A model generated the notes under the pieces. It did not search any database. It worked only from the letters and a program-made list of their open reading frames with translations, and had not been told where the DNA came from. A stretch of DNA of 64,000 nucleotides from Trifolium pratense (lineage: Eukaryota > Streptophyta > Magnoliopsida > Fabales > Fabaceae), in the NCBI RefSeq assembly GCF_020283565.1, contig NC_060064.1, positions 4,114,001 through 4,178,000 on the forward strand. Direction: 5' to 3'. Every line of letters starts with the position of its first letter. Position 1 is the stretch's first letter. Below, piece after piece: positions 1 to 12,500 of this stretch. Made by a program: the position numbers and the translations under genes.

Positions 1-36
1 AAACTTGCAAGACTTTTATTTTTATCACGGATGGTG

Positions 37-40
<4 letters not shown>

Positions 41-116
<76 letters not shown>
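41..116. repeat. (TA)n microsatellite, left flank of MITE
   Basis: An uninterrupted TA run of about 76 bases. It abuts the MITE at 117-510, which has a second, shorter AT run (511-534) on its other side, so the element sits inside a TA microsatellite. Confidence 0.95.
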
Positions 117-118
<2 letters not shown>

Positions 119-510
119 CTTTGGCTAAAATGAAAGAGTAAGACAAGTGGTGCACGGTGCACCAGCTGTCAATAACTCTATAACGAATACGAATTTTATA
201 AAATCTACCGTTGGATAGAAAGTTTATATCGTATAGATCATCTAAATAAATTTTTAAAAAAATTGAAAATCATTTGATATGTTATTGAGACTCATCAAAA
301 TTAACGGTTTATGAATTTTATTAAATACCGTTAATTTTGATAGGTCTCAATAACACATCAAATGATTTTCAATTTTTTAAAAAATTTATATGGATGATCT
401 ATACGATATAAACTTTCTATCCAACGGTGAATTTTGTAAAATTCGTATTCGTTATCGGTTATTGATAAGTGGTGCACCACTTGATGAACTTGTGCATAAT
501 AGAAGCAGCC
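117..510. mobile_element. Long inverted-repeat MITE (family A)
   Basis: The two halves are near-complementary over about 150 bases each (roughly 145-300 against 330-478). The arms meet around 310-330, and the outer ends both start GGCT (117-120, and the complement of 507-510). There is no coding capacity. A shortened relative lies at 53992-54217 and shares the segment GAAAATCATTTGATATGTTA. Flanking TA runs suggest insertion into, or target duplication of, TA repeats. The superfamily is not assigned. Confidence 0.75.
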
Positions 511-534
511 ATATATATATATATATATATATAT
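511..534. repeat. (AT)n microsatellite, right flank of MITE
   Basis: Short AT run that directly follows the end of the inverted-repeat element; the counterpart of the run at 41-116. Confidence 0.9.
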
Positions 535-592
535 TTGATTTTTCACCACCAGTTTAATCTGGTTCGGGGGTCAATTCTGGCATAAGTGGTGA
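535..592 (-). mobile_element. Truncated SINE (family A), 3' part
   Basis: On the minus strand this matches the 3' end of the SINEs at 17764, 41649 and 53337 (GAACCAGATTAAACTGGTGG followed by a GAAAA tail). The tRNA-like 5' half with boxes A and B is missing. Confidence 0.65.
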
Positions 593-595
593 AAA

Positions 596-1585
596 AAAAA
601 ATCTATAATTCGAGATACCATTATTTAATGGTCAATTTTTTTTTTTCTTTCTAGGTTCATAATGGTCACTTTTTTTTTTATTTAAATTGGATATCCTCCG
701 CGCACAATTATAAAAATTAATTTTTCGAGTTTTGTGAGACTCAAATGGTGGCAAACTCTCTTTAAGAGTTTTAAAAGTGCCGCATGTCAAAATTAGGGAT
801 CGAACACAAGACCTTGGATAAACTACAAGAAATTTGCGTCATCTCATCTAAGTGCTTTTGGATTAATGATGAAATCTTAGTTGCTAGTAGTATTTTGTGT
901 TAATGATTAATCAGAATTTAAACTTGGGACTTCCTTCTCAAACTCGGTTCAACTGACGAGTGAGGACAACAAACCAAAAAGATTTAAAAGCTTGATTCAT
1001 TTAATTAATCTACTTTTTTTTTTTTTTTGGTTTAGGGTACAATTTAATTAACCAACTTTATCTTAAAGCTTATATTTCATTAAACATTCAAGTTTGACCG
1101 AATATTTAACGAACTAAGACTAAATTTATGACTAGCACATGTTAAAATCAAGAATGAAATTGTCATGTTTTTGTAACTCTGTAAATTCACTGTTACACAT
1201 TTTTCTTGTTTCCAACCTTTTCACAACCATCTCTCGATTCTACTTAAGGTGATGAAAGCAACACAAGTTGATGAACCATGAAACATGTCATCACGGATGG
1301 TGCATGACTCTCACTCTGTCTAGTGAATACCTGGCACAATTAAGTCACTCAATATGAATACCAAACAAGTTCTAGCGGCCACATGTTATCGACTAGAGAG
1401 TTTTTTGCTCGAACTAAAATTGCGGTGAGGTAATAAGAACAAATCATGGGCCATATATCCAAACACGTGTCTCCCATTCTTAACATACCAAGAAGCCCGA
1501 TTCTGTCTCACTCTGCATGCATGATGTACCTCTTTTTTATTATTTATAACAAAATAAATAAACTTCATTGATAACAAAAAAAGAT
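596..1585. other. Intergenic, no gene recognised
   Basis: AT-rich sequence with poly-T stretches. Around 790-870 it contains a piece that reads like a degraded repeat (GGATCGAACACAAGACC). No open frame or domain is recognisable. The end of the stretch probably holds the promoter and leader of the gene starting at 1586. Confidence 0.5.
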
Positions 1586-2811
1586 ATGATGGAGGATGAA
1601 AAGACAAACAAACATGGAAAGAAGAAAAAAAACACTTCTATAGGTAGCATAACTATTGGTGGTGAAGGTGGAATTACGGGACTTATTGTGTTTGGTGGAG
1701 CTTTAGCCCTTGCAGGTTTCATGGCTGTGACTTCTTTTGGAAGAAAAAAACATAAGAGAAAGGCCATCCATCCTCACCACCAACAAATTTTATTGGATGA
1801 AGATAAAGACTCTCTTGTGCCATATTCAACAACCCAGTTTGGAGAGGATGTCACATCGTATGATATAATAATTAATAAATAAACACATTCGCATCTATCT
1901 TTTATATTACGGTCACAATTACAGATATGCTACAAACCTTTATATTGTAGCAAAATTCTGCAATTGCGGTTGTGATGATCCTATTATGAAAACTTCAAAA
2001 TCTTTTACATTGCAAACCGCAATTTAAAATCATAATTTTATTTAATAATTATGTCCTCTTTGTCATGTTCAATTTCAATAGTGTTAACTTGTGCCAGTGG
2101 TTGCATACAGTTGTTTGGCATCCAATGAGTGCACTAAGGCGGTAAGTTCCTCAGAGTTGCAACCCTTGATTATGGTAATTCATCATGCTTAATTCAATGC
2201 AGCTGTTTGAGTTTTTATTATATAATTTGCATTGAACTTGGATGTTGAATTTGGTTCAGGAGGAGAAAATTGACAATGAACCAAATAATGCGTGCTTTCA
2301 TCCTCAAGAAATTGCCTTCTCTGACCATTCCCACCCAGAAAGTACATCCTCAAACGAAAACGGGGTTGCGGAGGAATGCCAAGACACCTGTGACCATGAA
2401 CAAAAAGAGGAACAGAAGGATGAATCACAAGACAGCCTAACAACAACAGAGACAGAGGATGATGATGATGATGATGATGATGATGTTGACGACGATGTTA
2501 TGGAGACTGACGAAGAAGATAGCTCAATAACAACAGGGACCACCTCCCTTGATGAGAAGGAGGAGCTGATAGAACAAGAATACAAGAAATACTACTGTGA
2601 AAGCAATCTTTGTAATGAGGAGGAGATGACAGTACAAAAAGAAGCACTTTTGAACAAAACAGCAAATTTATCTGTGGTGCAAAATGATCAACCATCAATA
2701 TTGAGAACCTGGGTTATGCCCATACTGATGCTAGGATTGCTAATGATCATAGCTCTGTTAACCAGAGGCCTACAGGAATCTCTTTACGTCCTTGATGATG
2801 GTATTCTGTAA
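1586..2811 (+). CDS. Unrecognised two-TM acidic membrane protein
   Basis: Predicted exons are 1586-1857, 2111-2141 and 2260-2811, giving 284 aa plus a TAA stop. The small middle exon is supported by a CAG acceptor before 2111, a GGTAAGT donor after 2141, and by being the only piece that brings exon 1 (donor GTATGA at 1858) into the frame of exon 3. Start is the first ATG; a second Met follows it. Visible parts are a Lys-rich N terminus (about 1-22), a Gly-rich hydrophobic segment (about 28-52, GGITGLIVFGGALALAGF), a basic stretch, a long acidic region with nine consecutive Asp coded by a GAT repeat (about 2458-2485), and a C-terminal membrane segment (about 251-272, WVMPILMLGLLMIIALL). No family is recognised and no function is proposed. 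The exon model needs a transcript to confirm it. Confidence 0.6.
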
Positions 2812-3517
2812 TAGTCCCATGAAGTAAATTTAGGAGATCAATGTATTAGTCCAAAAGAAGGATCAACATATAAAAATATGTTATGTCAAAGAAAATGCAT
2901 CTATAAATATATTTTCTGTTGAGTTAGGATCAATATATTTTTCCTTTTTAAATGAGTTTTGAAATGGTCATTGCTATTATCAGTTTAGTTACAGAATCGG
3001 ATTATGATGATAATGGAGGAAATTATACTCTGAGAACCCGCATTTCATTTCAATAAACTAAAATTATGTATATTAAAGGAAGGAAAAAGAATGAAACTTT
3101 TTACAAGTAAAAAAGGAAAGAAAGAATTTAGAATGCTCGTCTGTTGACCCTAACCTATTATGAATACCGCCATTACACCGAGCACTTTATCACATGTTTG
3201 GTAGGAATGAAAGTAAAGAGATCCTAGCAAGCTCCTTGTGAAAATACTGCACAAGTACTTTACAGTGTATACTCCTTTATCCTATCACTCTTTTCTATAT
3301 ACAATGCCTTCAGTTTTTATTTTCTGAAACTTTGGCTCAATTGATTGGCTGCTGCCGGTTTATTGGGTTAGTGAGTTGGAACAAATATATGAGAACTATA
3401 AACCAAAATTTAGACATATAAATGTCTGCGCTTCTGCGGACAAAACTTAGATCCAGGTCTGATCTATAATCGACAAACTGTAGTGAGCATGACCTAGTGC
3501 AACTGCAACCAAATCAT
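2812..3517. other. Convergent intergenic / 3' UTR stretch
   Basis: Lies between the stop of the plus-strand membrane-protein gene and the stop of the minus-strand RSH1 gene. It should contain both 3' untranslated regions. No open frame, repeat or RNA gene is recognised. Confidence 0.5.
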
Positions 3518-6500
3518 CTAACATTCAAGAACGCAATGGTTTTCCATTAAGCTTGGCCAGCTGCAGCCAGTAGACCATCCCAAAACACCCAGTATTTGAT
3601 CTACTCTAGAGCAAGCATTCACCTGAGAAACAAATTATTTTTATAAGTTGACACACATTCGATGAATCAACAACCACAAATTAAGAATCAAGCATAACCA
3701 GGGTTAGACATGATACAGTACCAAATTTTCTAAATTTCCATCTATTTGAAATAACATAACAGCCATTCCCCTTCCTCCATCAATCTCAGCCTGGTCATTT
3801 GACAAGTCAAACGTTAAGATATGCCAAAATAAATTAGTACGTGTATGATGCCAAAGACATCATCCTATATTTGAGTACAGTACAATTTCTGGGGGACTTG
3901 GTTTAATCACTCACCACACAAGAACATATGGTTATGTCTGCAGTGGCCAATGCTGTAGTGACCTCACCCATCATGCCTGAAATAATTGCTTACAAGTTTA
4001 AAACCAAGATAGTGAATTGATGTATTGTATACAAGTTTAATTACTCGATGGAATAATAACAGTTAAAGAAGCAATGTATAGATATTCATTTCACTATTAT
4101 ATCTTTAAGTCATGCTCTTAGTCTTACCCGGTGGATATACTCATATACTCCCATGATATCATTTTACTCCTATTATTTTTTAAATTGAAAAAATGCAGTT
4201 ATAGAAAAGTTCATTGGCCACAAGGTGCAAAACATCCATTTTACAGGCATGGATGATCAGGAAGCTTACCTCTTCGGTCTATGCATACTACAGATAACCA
4301 TTGGATGGAATGCCCTTCTATATTGTGCCACGAGGCAATCTTATGAGCTTGCCAACTTTCTAAACCTGGCAGGACTTCTTTATATTTTGGATTGTTAACT
4401 TGAATCATATTGGCAACATGGTTTCCCTGCAGCATCATGTCCCCTTTGCCCTTTGAATTTACATGATGCACATGCTTATTGTGTTTTCCATTGACCTTGG
4501 GAGTCCAAGCACTTCCATTCTTACTCTGGAGGACAGTCTCACTTCTTTCTGGAGTTGATATTTCCACACCGTTCAATAATATTCTCCCCATCTTATGTTT
4601 GGAACCATTTGACAGTTTTTCAGAGTCACTATCCCCGTCAGAATCACTGACAAAGTCGTTAACTGCTTCTGTAGTGATATCAGCAGCAGAAAGTGCAGCT
4701 TGCTCCTTCAGAAACTATATAAAAGTATGAAATGTTTAAAACAATAGATATATCATAAACTTTGTGCTTTGTAGGAGTTGGTGAATCATGCTCAAAATTC
4801 CTCATATGACCTACCTTCATTATTTTGTGTCTCGCACTCCGTGTTTTAGCATGTTGCAACCACTGCTTATGCCTTTGAAAAGCTGATTTGCTGGAAAGTG
4901 CCTGGTAACAGAGTTATGAGTTCCAATGAAGTGAAAGATGAATATATGACACTTTGACTGACTAACTGACCATTCATGAAAATTTATATAAACACAAAAG
5001 CTGGAAAAAGTTCCCTATACAAGCATAATATTACTTGTCAAACCTAAGTACTGACACGATAAGACTTCTTTTCGTCAAAATGATACATAATAAGACTTCT
5101 AAATCCTAATAAAGAAAATAAAACAATGAATATGAAACAAATTTCTAAGACTGCTTCCTTAATGATATGAATAACTGATTCCATAATATATTCTTTTTTT
5201 TTTTTGAAACAGCAAATTCTATTAGAAAGCCTCCAACAAGGCATGAAATATGCCAAGCGAGCGAACATGATACAAAAGGGACAAAAGGAAACAAAAGGAG
5301 CTAGAAACAAGCCTCCTGAAACACCAAAACTAAAGGGCACACCAAAACAAGCCTCCGCACACCAAAAGGAACCACAACACACCACCCAAACGAGGTCCAT
5401 AGCAAGAGGGCACTCCACAGTCTCCAGACCACCAAAGAAGACATCAACTCGACCTACGAAGATGCTACTAGACTCTAACTCCCGACCTCGAATCAAAAGT
5501 GATTGGCCCATCGGAATCCAAGAAGAAGCTCCGCGAGCAAAAATTGAATGGTCAAAACGGTAGCATGAAGACCTAGGTAGACAAGTCTCGGCTCGAATTC
5601 CATAATATATTCTAAAGATACTATAAGATATCACGAATATTTTATGATGATAAAAAAATTCAAAATTACTTTCATAATATTCTGAGATATTTTAAAATAA
5701 AATTTGAGTGAATTGTATATTCACTCAAATTTTGAGTGAATATACAGACTTTAATACCCAATATATTGGAAAGCACACACTTTGATCATAAATCTGAAAC
5801 TTAATTACAGTAGGCAATGAATCATATAACTTGATAAACATCACACCTTGCAAATTAGATTGGTGTTTTCTGTTTTTTAATGTGCGCAACCTTGCACATG
5901 ATAAGGAATAAGGATCAATATTACCAGCTTTCCCCCTTTTTAATTACCTATTTTCCTACTTGGTGGTAAGAGAGAGATTATGAAGATTTTTGATGTAGGA
6001 GGATTTCTTCTGTATATTATTATTTTAGTTAGATTTAGTTTTATTATATTTTAGGTTGATTTCTTATTTTTATATTTCACCTAGGTTAGTTATTTTTTTA
6101 TATTTTAGGTAGATTTGTAATTTTTATTTAGCTAGGTTTGTGGTTTTTATTTTTACAATCTTTTAGGAGATTTGTTAATTTTATTTTTCACTCCTATTTA
6201 AACTAAATTATTGTAGCCTTGAAGGAAACCTTTTGATTCAATAAAAATTCAGAGATTTTTCTCAAATTTGGTGGATTCCAAATTACTCTTTCGGTGGACT
6301 CCGAAACCCTATTTTGACAAGTTTGTGTTTGCGGCTTGTCTTTATCCATTAGGTTTAGCGTTTTGCTAACCTAGCGCTTCCGTACTGCGTCAGTTGGTAT
6401 CAGAGCAGGTTTCTCCTGTTCTTTTCTAACGTGATCAGATGGGAGATCACCCAGTGACGAAAGCAGAGTTTTACGGTGCCATGACGGCTTTAACCGCGGC

Positions 6501-9500
6501 CATCACAGCTCTGACAACACAGGTGACAAAGTTATCCAACAACACCACCACTCAAAAAACTCAATTCAATTCCTCCGCCACCGCCTCTCTCACCATGGCC
6601 GCCGCCAACGATCCAAACAACCAAACTCAGATGGCGTTAATTCTCGGCCAAGATTCCACTCACTTCGAATCCCTAATTACAAATCTCATGTCAACCTCCA
6701 ACGACCAAGATGATCCTGCTTGGCATGCTGCACTGACCGAGGATGAGGATTCTGGTGAGACTACTAACTATGGATTTGGACAGGAATGTTTGGACAGACT
6801 TTCAATTTCTTTGGGTGGGAACACGATTGTGCCGGTTGCGTCTGAGTTGTTGCCGACTTACTTGGTTTCCCCTGAATGGCAAAAGCACAATGTTGCGCTC
6901 GTTTCCATCGCACAAATTGCAGAGGGTTGTTCAAAGGTGATGACAAAGAATCTGGAGCATGTATTGTCAGTTGGTATTGCTTCTGCAGTGCTAAATTTCA
7001 CTGAGAATTGCACCCCAGATATTCTAATACCTCGTTTGGATGTGTTGACACGAGACAGCTCCTATCACTTCATTCAATGGGATCCAGGAGGGTGGTCTCT
7101 TGTTCATTTGAGGAGTCAACCTGCAAAGGAAGCTCTTTATCAAGACGAGAACTCGGGGTCGAGTTCTTTTGAGGTAGAGGAGTCTGATGTAGGAGGATTT
7201 CTTCTTTATATTATTATTTTAGTTAGATTTAGTTTTATTATATTTTAGGTTGATTTCTTATTTTTATATTTCACCTAGGTTAGTTATTTTTTTATATTTT
7301 AGGTAGATTTGTAATTTTTATTTAGCTAGGTTTGTGGTTTTTATTTTTACAATCTTTTAGGAGATTTGTTAATTTTATTTTTCACTCCTATTTAAACTAA
7401 ATTATTGTAGCCTTGAAGGAAACCTTTTGATTCAATAAAAATTCAGAGATTTTTCTCAAATTTGGTGGATTCCAAATTACTCTTTCGGTGGACTCCGAAA
7501 CCCTATTTTGACAAGTTTGTGTTTGCGGCTTGTCTTTATCCATTAGGTTTAGCGTTTTGCTAACCTAGCGCTTCCGTACTGCGTCAATTTTAATTGGAAA
7601 GTGAGTAATTATTTGTGAAAAAGTGGGCACTTAATAATCCATGTGCCCGAGGCTGCACACGTTGGTTGTATTTTTATACTTTCAAAATATAATCACTGTC
7701 CAGTAACATCAAATTCATCAATCCAAATACTCAAATAGCAAACATATGGGGTTAGTTTAATAATACTGACATTATATGTTATTATCTCCACAACTTCTGC
7801 ATTTGCAAGCACGCGTGCAGGAGAAACAAGATTGCCATTGACCTGCGTTAAACCAAATGTGTCAATAATATTACAATAATAAAAATGTTTTTGCTTTGTA
7901 TCTGTCTTTTACTGATGCTACTTGATTCCATCAGTACGAAAAATGGTGATACCTTTGCAGCTACCATCTTGTTGCCAATTTCAGTGTGTATCATATAAGC
8001 ATAGTCAATTACTGTAGCACCTTGAGGAAGATTCTTAATCTACATAAAATATGGTGGAAAAGGAAAGTATCACGAAACTGCAGACAGTATTATTTCTGAT
8101 ACAGGATTCTTAATTATCTTCAGGAAGTTGGATGAGGAAAATAGTCACATAGTATATAGTCCACCGTTACCTCTCCCCTGGGTGTAAATACAAAGACACG
8201 ACTGCCCAAAAGATCTCTTGTAACAGTGTCCACAAATTCCCTAGAACTCATGTTGCCAACAAACTCTTCTTGCCACTCTCTAATAGCATTGAGCCAGCCA
8301 ATCTGTAGAAAAGGCTCATGAAATCAGCATCAAGATCTTAACTTTTGGTGCAAAGCCAAGACCAACAGTGTAAATGTGTAATAGCATTAAAATTGAGTAA
8401 TAAGTGTACTACTCTTTCTTTAAACATATTTCTATCATAATCACTCAGGGATAGATAGCATACTCTGAGTGCAATGTTGGCATTGCTAAGACACACTGGC
8501 TTCCCCCTTGAGCTTTTACCACTGGGCACTGCACTTCCAACCAAGTCAGTAACAAGTTGTTTCCCACTATAATGAGCTGCAATGCCCCTCTCTGCTATCA
8601 AATCCATTTCTTCTGTTCTAATCTGCAAAAATAAATAATAAATCGAAGAGGATAAAATCATTAGAAAAATTTGAGATGAAATTTGGATCAGCTAGGGCGG
8701 TAGGTATAATTTGTCGCTGAAAATGGAACATGCAAAAATAAAATTTAGAAATAACCGAATAAAGACTACCTGGATTTCAAGCCTGAACATACTCTCATAC
8801 AAAAATGGAATCACAGTGCTATGAAGACTCTTGTACCCATTAGGTTTAGGGGTTGCAATGTAATCCTTCACCTACAAAAATTAAATGTGTTTCTCACCAG
8901 TCAATGAAATGAGTTTCTATTAAAACTAATATTATGTTGTCTAAATAGAATAAAAAACGACATACGTACAGATCTAGGAATAGGGGTCCAGACTCCATGG
9001 ATCAACCCCAGAACATGATAGCAAATCTGCATAAAACATGAAAATGAAAGAAAGGCCTTTGATATACTAAGTAAAGGTGGAGCAAGTGGAGAAAAATCAT
9101 ATGTCACTATGGGTAAGTGGTTACCAGCTGTGGACTGCATAAAGGCCCAACCCCAATGCACGGCTTTGGTTTAATAATGACACGAAGCTGGATACATCAA
9201 ACAGTTGATGTCTCAATAAATAAAAAATTATTCAACTTCTTCATTACACATTTTACATTTCAAGGTATAAATCCAAGCAAACCTGTGCAATTTGGTTAAT
9301 CTCATTGATCAAACTTTTAGACTTGAGCACAGCTTTATAGACACTGCAAATAATCAATAATATTTGTTAATGAATGAGCTGTCGATTCGGTAATAGGAAA
9401 AGCAAGATAGTCAGTGAAAGAGTACCTCAAATTCCAAAATAAAGTATGCACAAAGTATGTGTAAAATGTGCATTGATGATATCAAACAAATCAGCCAATA

Positions 9501-12500
9501 TGAAAAGGTAGATAAACAAAATGGTTGCATTGGCACTGAGTATCGTGGATTAACCTGTAAGGCTCTTTACACACAGCACGAACTTCCGTTTTAACAGCCA
9601 AAAGGTCTAAGAATTGATCATCTTGGATTTTCTTTAACAATGTTTTGTTTGCCTATCAAGACATGGAGAAGAAAGAAGTTTAATCACTGGACTGCAATGA
9701 TACACAATCACACAGGAAAAAGGTTTAATAAATGACAGATAGAGAGGCGGCATTGCAGTAATAATTTATCTACTTGTCCATTTGAACAAAATATTAATAT
9801 GGGCTGATCACCACTACCTCTAAAAGATCTTTCTCGTGTTCTTTGAACAGGTCGGCAACTCTTCTCTTCACCTTCGCATAATCTTCAGCATTTGTGTACA
9901 TAAATGATAGGTTTTCTAGTTCTGACTGCACCATAAAAAAAGTATAATTATTAAGTAGGATCTACACTAATTTCCCTCGTGACATGAAAAACAGGTATTT
10001 TATAATAGTGCTGAAAATAAGTATTTCTATCATGAGTTCTAGTCTAATTATGTGGACTTGAGGCATTGCAGGAACAAAACATGCATGCAAGTCCTTAGCC
10101 TTGACAACTGTGTATTTATACCATACCTTAATTTGATACATCCCAAGCAACTTTGCCAAAGGAGCAAATACCTGTAATGTCTCCACTGCAATGCTAGTCT
10201 GTAAACAACAGTATACTAAAGTTAGAAAACATATAGTTTAGGAGCCAGCCCATCACCCACTCAACTCAAAAGATATGTCCTATTGATGGCGGAGTGTGGC
10301 AGAAAGCCTAAAACCCATCATTTTAAGCCGCCATAAAATCTAGGAACCTCAATCTGCCGTGGCCAATATTTGACAACACTGATTGATATACATATAACAT
10401 TTTAAAATGAAAATACTTTTATATTCTTCATAACATAAATAATCAAGGTTACTTTCGACATTATGTCACTTTTTTATTTACAAAAACCTGTGTATTAACA
10501 GAACGCAATAAAGGTCATTCAAAGAAATGGACAGTTCTTCATAAAAATAAAATAAAATGAAATTCAGTTTCAAGTCATTGAAGATTAATTACAAGTGACC
10601 TAAAAGGATATATGAATCTTAGTTTCAAAGTTAGTGACAACAGATGTTGCTAATAGGGGTGATCGCGGTGCGGTTTGGTTCGGTTTTGAGCATAAAAGTC
10701 ATCCTAACCGCGAGATAAAAATGCATGCGGTTCGGTTTGGTTCGGTTGATTTTTAAAAAGTCATCCAAACCAAACCAAACCAAACCAATGCGGTTTGGAT
10801 CGGTTCGGTTGGTGCGGTTTAAAACATAACGATTATACCGAACAATTTTAAGCATAAAAAAAAAATAAAAAATTGAAGTTCCAAAATAACATTGTAGTAC
10901 CAACAAAAATTATTTATCCAAAATAACATTATAGTAACTTACAATTTTAAATATATAAAAAAATTGAATTTTCAAAATAACATCACGGTACCGATAAAAT
11001 TTGTTTATTTAAAATAACATTACAACACCAAAATAAAATTTCAGTACAAAAAATAAAAACAACTTGAAGTTCGATTAATTTGGTCGACTGACTTGGTAAT
11101 TGGGCATGTATATTGGAATATAAATATATTTTCTTTTACGATATTGGAATATAAATATATAATAGTAACTTAATGCGGTTTTTGCGGTTATCCGCGGTTT
11201 TTGCGGTTTGCGGTTTTGCGGTTTGCGGTTCAGTAAGAAAGCCATCCAAATACATCCAAACCAAATGCGGTTTTTGCGGTTTTCGGTTTGGTTTGGTTCG
11301 ATTTGCGGTTTTACTTTTGGATTGGTTCGGATACGATCACCCCTAGTTGCTAATGCTAATATGCAATATTTCTATCAAAATCCTTAACTTGCTGTGAGAC
11401 CTAGGACCGGTCCTAGCCTAAGGCAAGTGAAACTAGGGTGTTAGGCTCTATTTTTATATCATTTAAACCTCTAAATTTAGGCCTCCAGATTTTGATTATA
11501 TATCAAAAGTCCAGCACACTAATCTCAAATTTGGCAACAACACAGCAGTAATAATGTGTAAGGAAAAAATTATTTCTAAAAATAAAAGAATCTTCTCAAT
11601 GGAATCGAACACAGTGAGCCTTGATTCAAACTAAAAACTAACCACCACGCCAGTGCATTTTATCAATCAAATACAGCTAAAAAATTCATTTATATTTATA
11701 CATAAATTGCTATAATTAGTTGGACACTTGGACTCAGTCTGAGTACATTACTTAACCATTGTGGCCTACTTAAATTCAAGCTCTGTGATTTTTTACACAA
11801 CAAAAATTTGCATCAATTGAAATTAATAATCATGCTTTAAAAATATATTTAAAAAAATTATAACATATATAAAATAAAAAGTTATTATTAATTTTAATAG
11901 GGCCTTATCTAAAATTTCACTTTAGGCCTCAAAATACGTTTGGCTGGCGGCCTTGGCGAGGCCACTTTCGTATTATCTAAAATTAACAGGATTGCAAGGC
12001 CATATTAGTTTCCTTACTTCTGGAAAAAGAATGTTAAAGAGTCACCAATAGGTTATTCAAATCAGTGGAAATTACCTGTTTATGTGGAGGCATATGTGAT
12101 AGAGTGCGCATGTTATGTAACCTGTCTGCTAATTTGACGATAATAACACGAACCTGTAGTGACAAACCAATTAGTTGCCAAGTCAATTTCAACATATAAT
12201 ACGCGTGGAAATACAAGCAACTTCTTTTAGAAAAAAAGAAAGAAAGAATGAAAAAGACAAACAACTTTTATGCAAAAGAGGTCACCTCCTCTGTCATAGC
12301 TAGAAACATTTGCCGAAGGTCCTCTGCTTTCACATCTTGAACAGAATCATTTTGATTCTTGTACTTCAACTTTCCCAGCTTTGACACCTAGTTGGGATTG
12401 AGAATGTAATGAGCATTCAATGTATGTAGCAAATCAAGGTTATATTATGTTTCATTAAATCAATGTTACCAAAGTACCTTAGTCTCTCCTTCCACAATGT

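Larger units (their letters stand above)
5991..7586 (+). mobile_element. Short non-autonomous LTR retrotransposon with captured host gene
   Basis: Two 402-bp direct repeats (5991-6392 and 7185-7586) start TGATGTAGG and end TGCGTCA. They differ visibly at one base (G at 6012, T at 7206). A 5-bp target duplication ATTTT lies at 5986-5990 and 7587-7591. A primer-binding site complementary to initiator Met-tRNA (TGGTATCAGAGC) begins at 6395, and a purine-rich stretch lies at about 7171-7182. The 792-bp interior has no protease, reverse transcriptase, RNase H or integrase. It carries one frame containing importin-beta pieces. The element is complete and young and depends on proteins supplied in trans. 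It sits in RSH1 intron 19, antisense to the gene. Confidence 0.95.

Noticed and set aside
5044..5634. 196-codon minus-strand open frame in RSH1 intron 19
   Set aside because: It runs across a non-LTR insertion and its flanks, has no recognisable domain, and begins and ends in unrelated intron sequence; explained by the inserted element.
6439..7248. Functional importin gene
   Set aside because: Only fragments of an importin are present, joined with large gaps and trapped between LTRs, so nuclear transport function is not credible.
10631..10906. Minus-strand frame with repeated Asn-Arg-Thr
   Set aside because: It is the translation of iterated GGTTCGGTT motifs at the end of a hAT MITE, not a protein gene.
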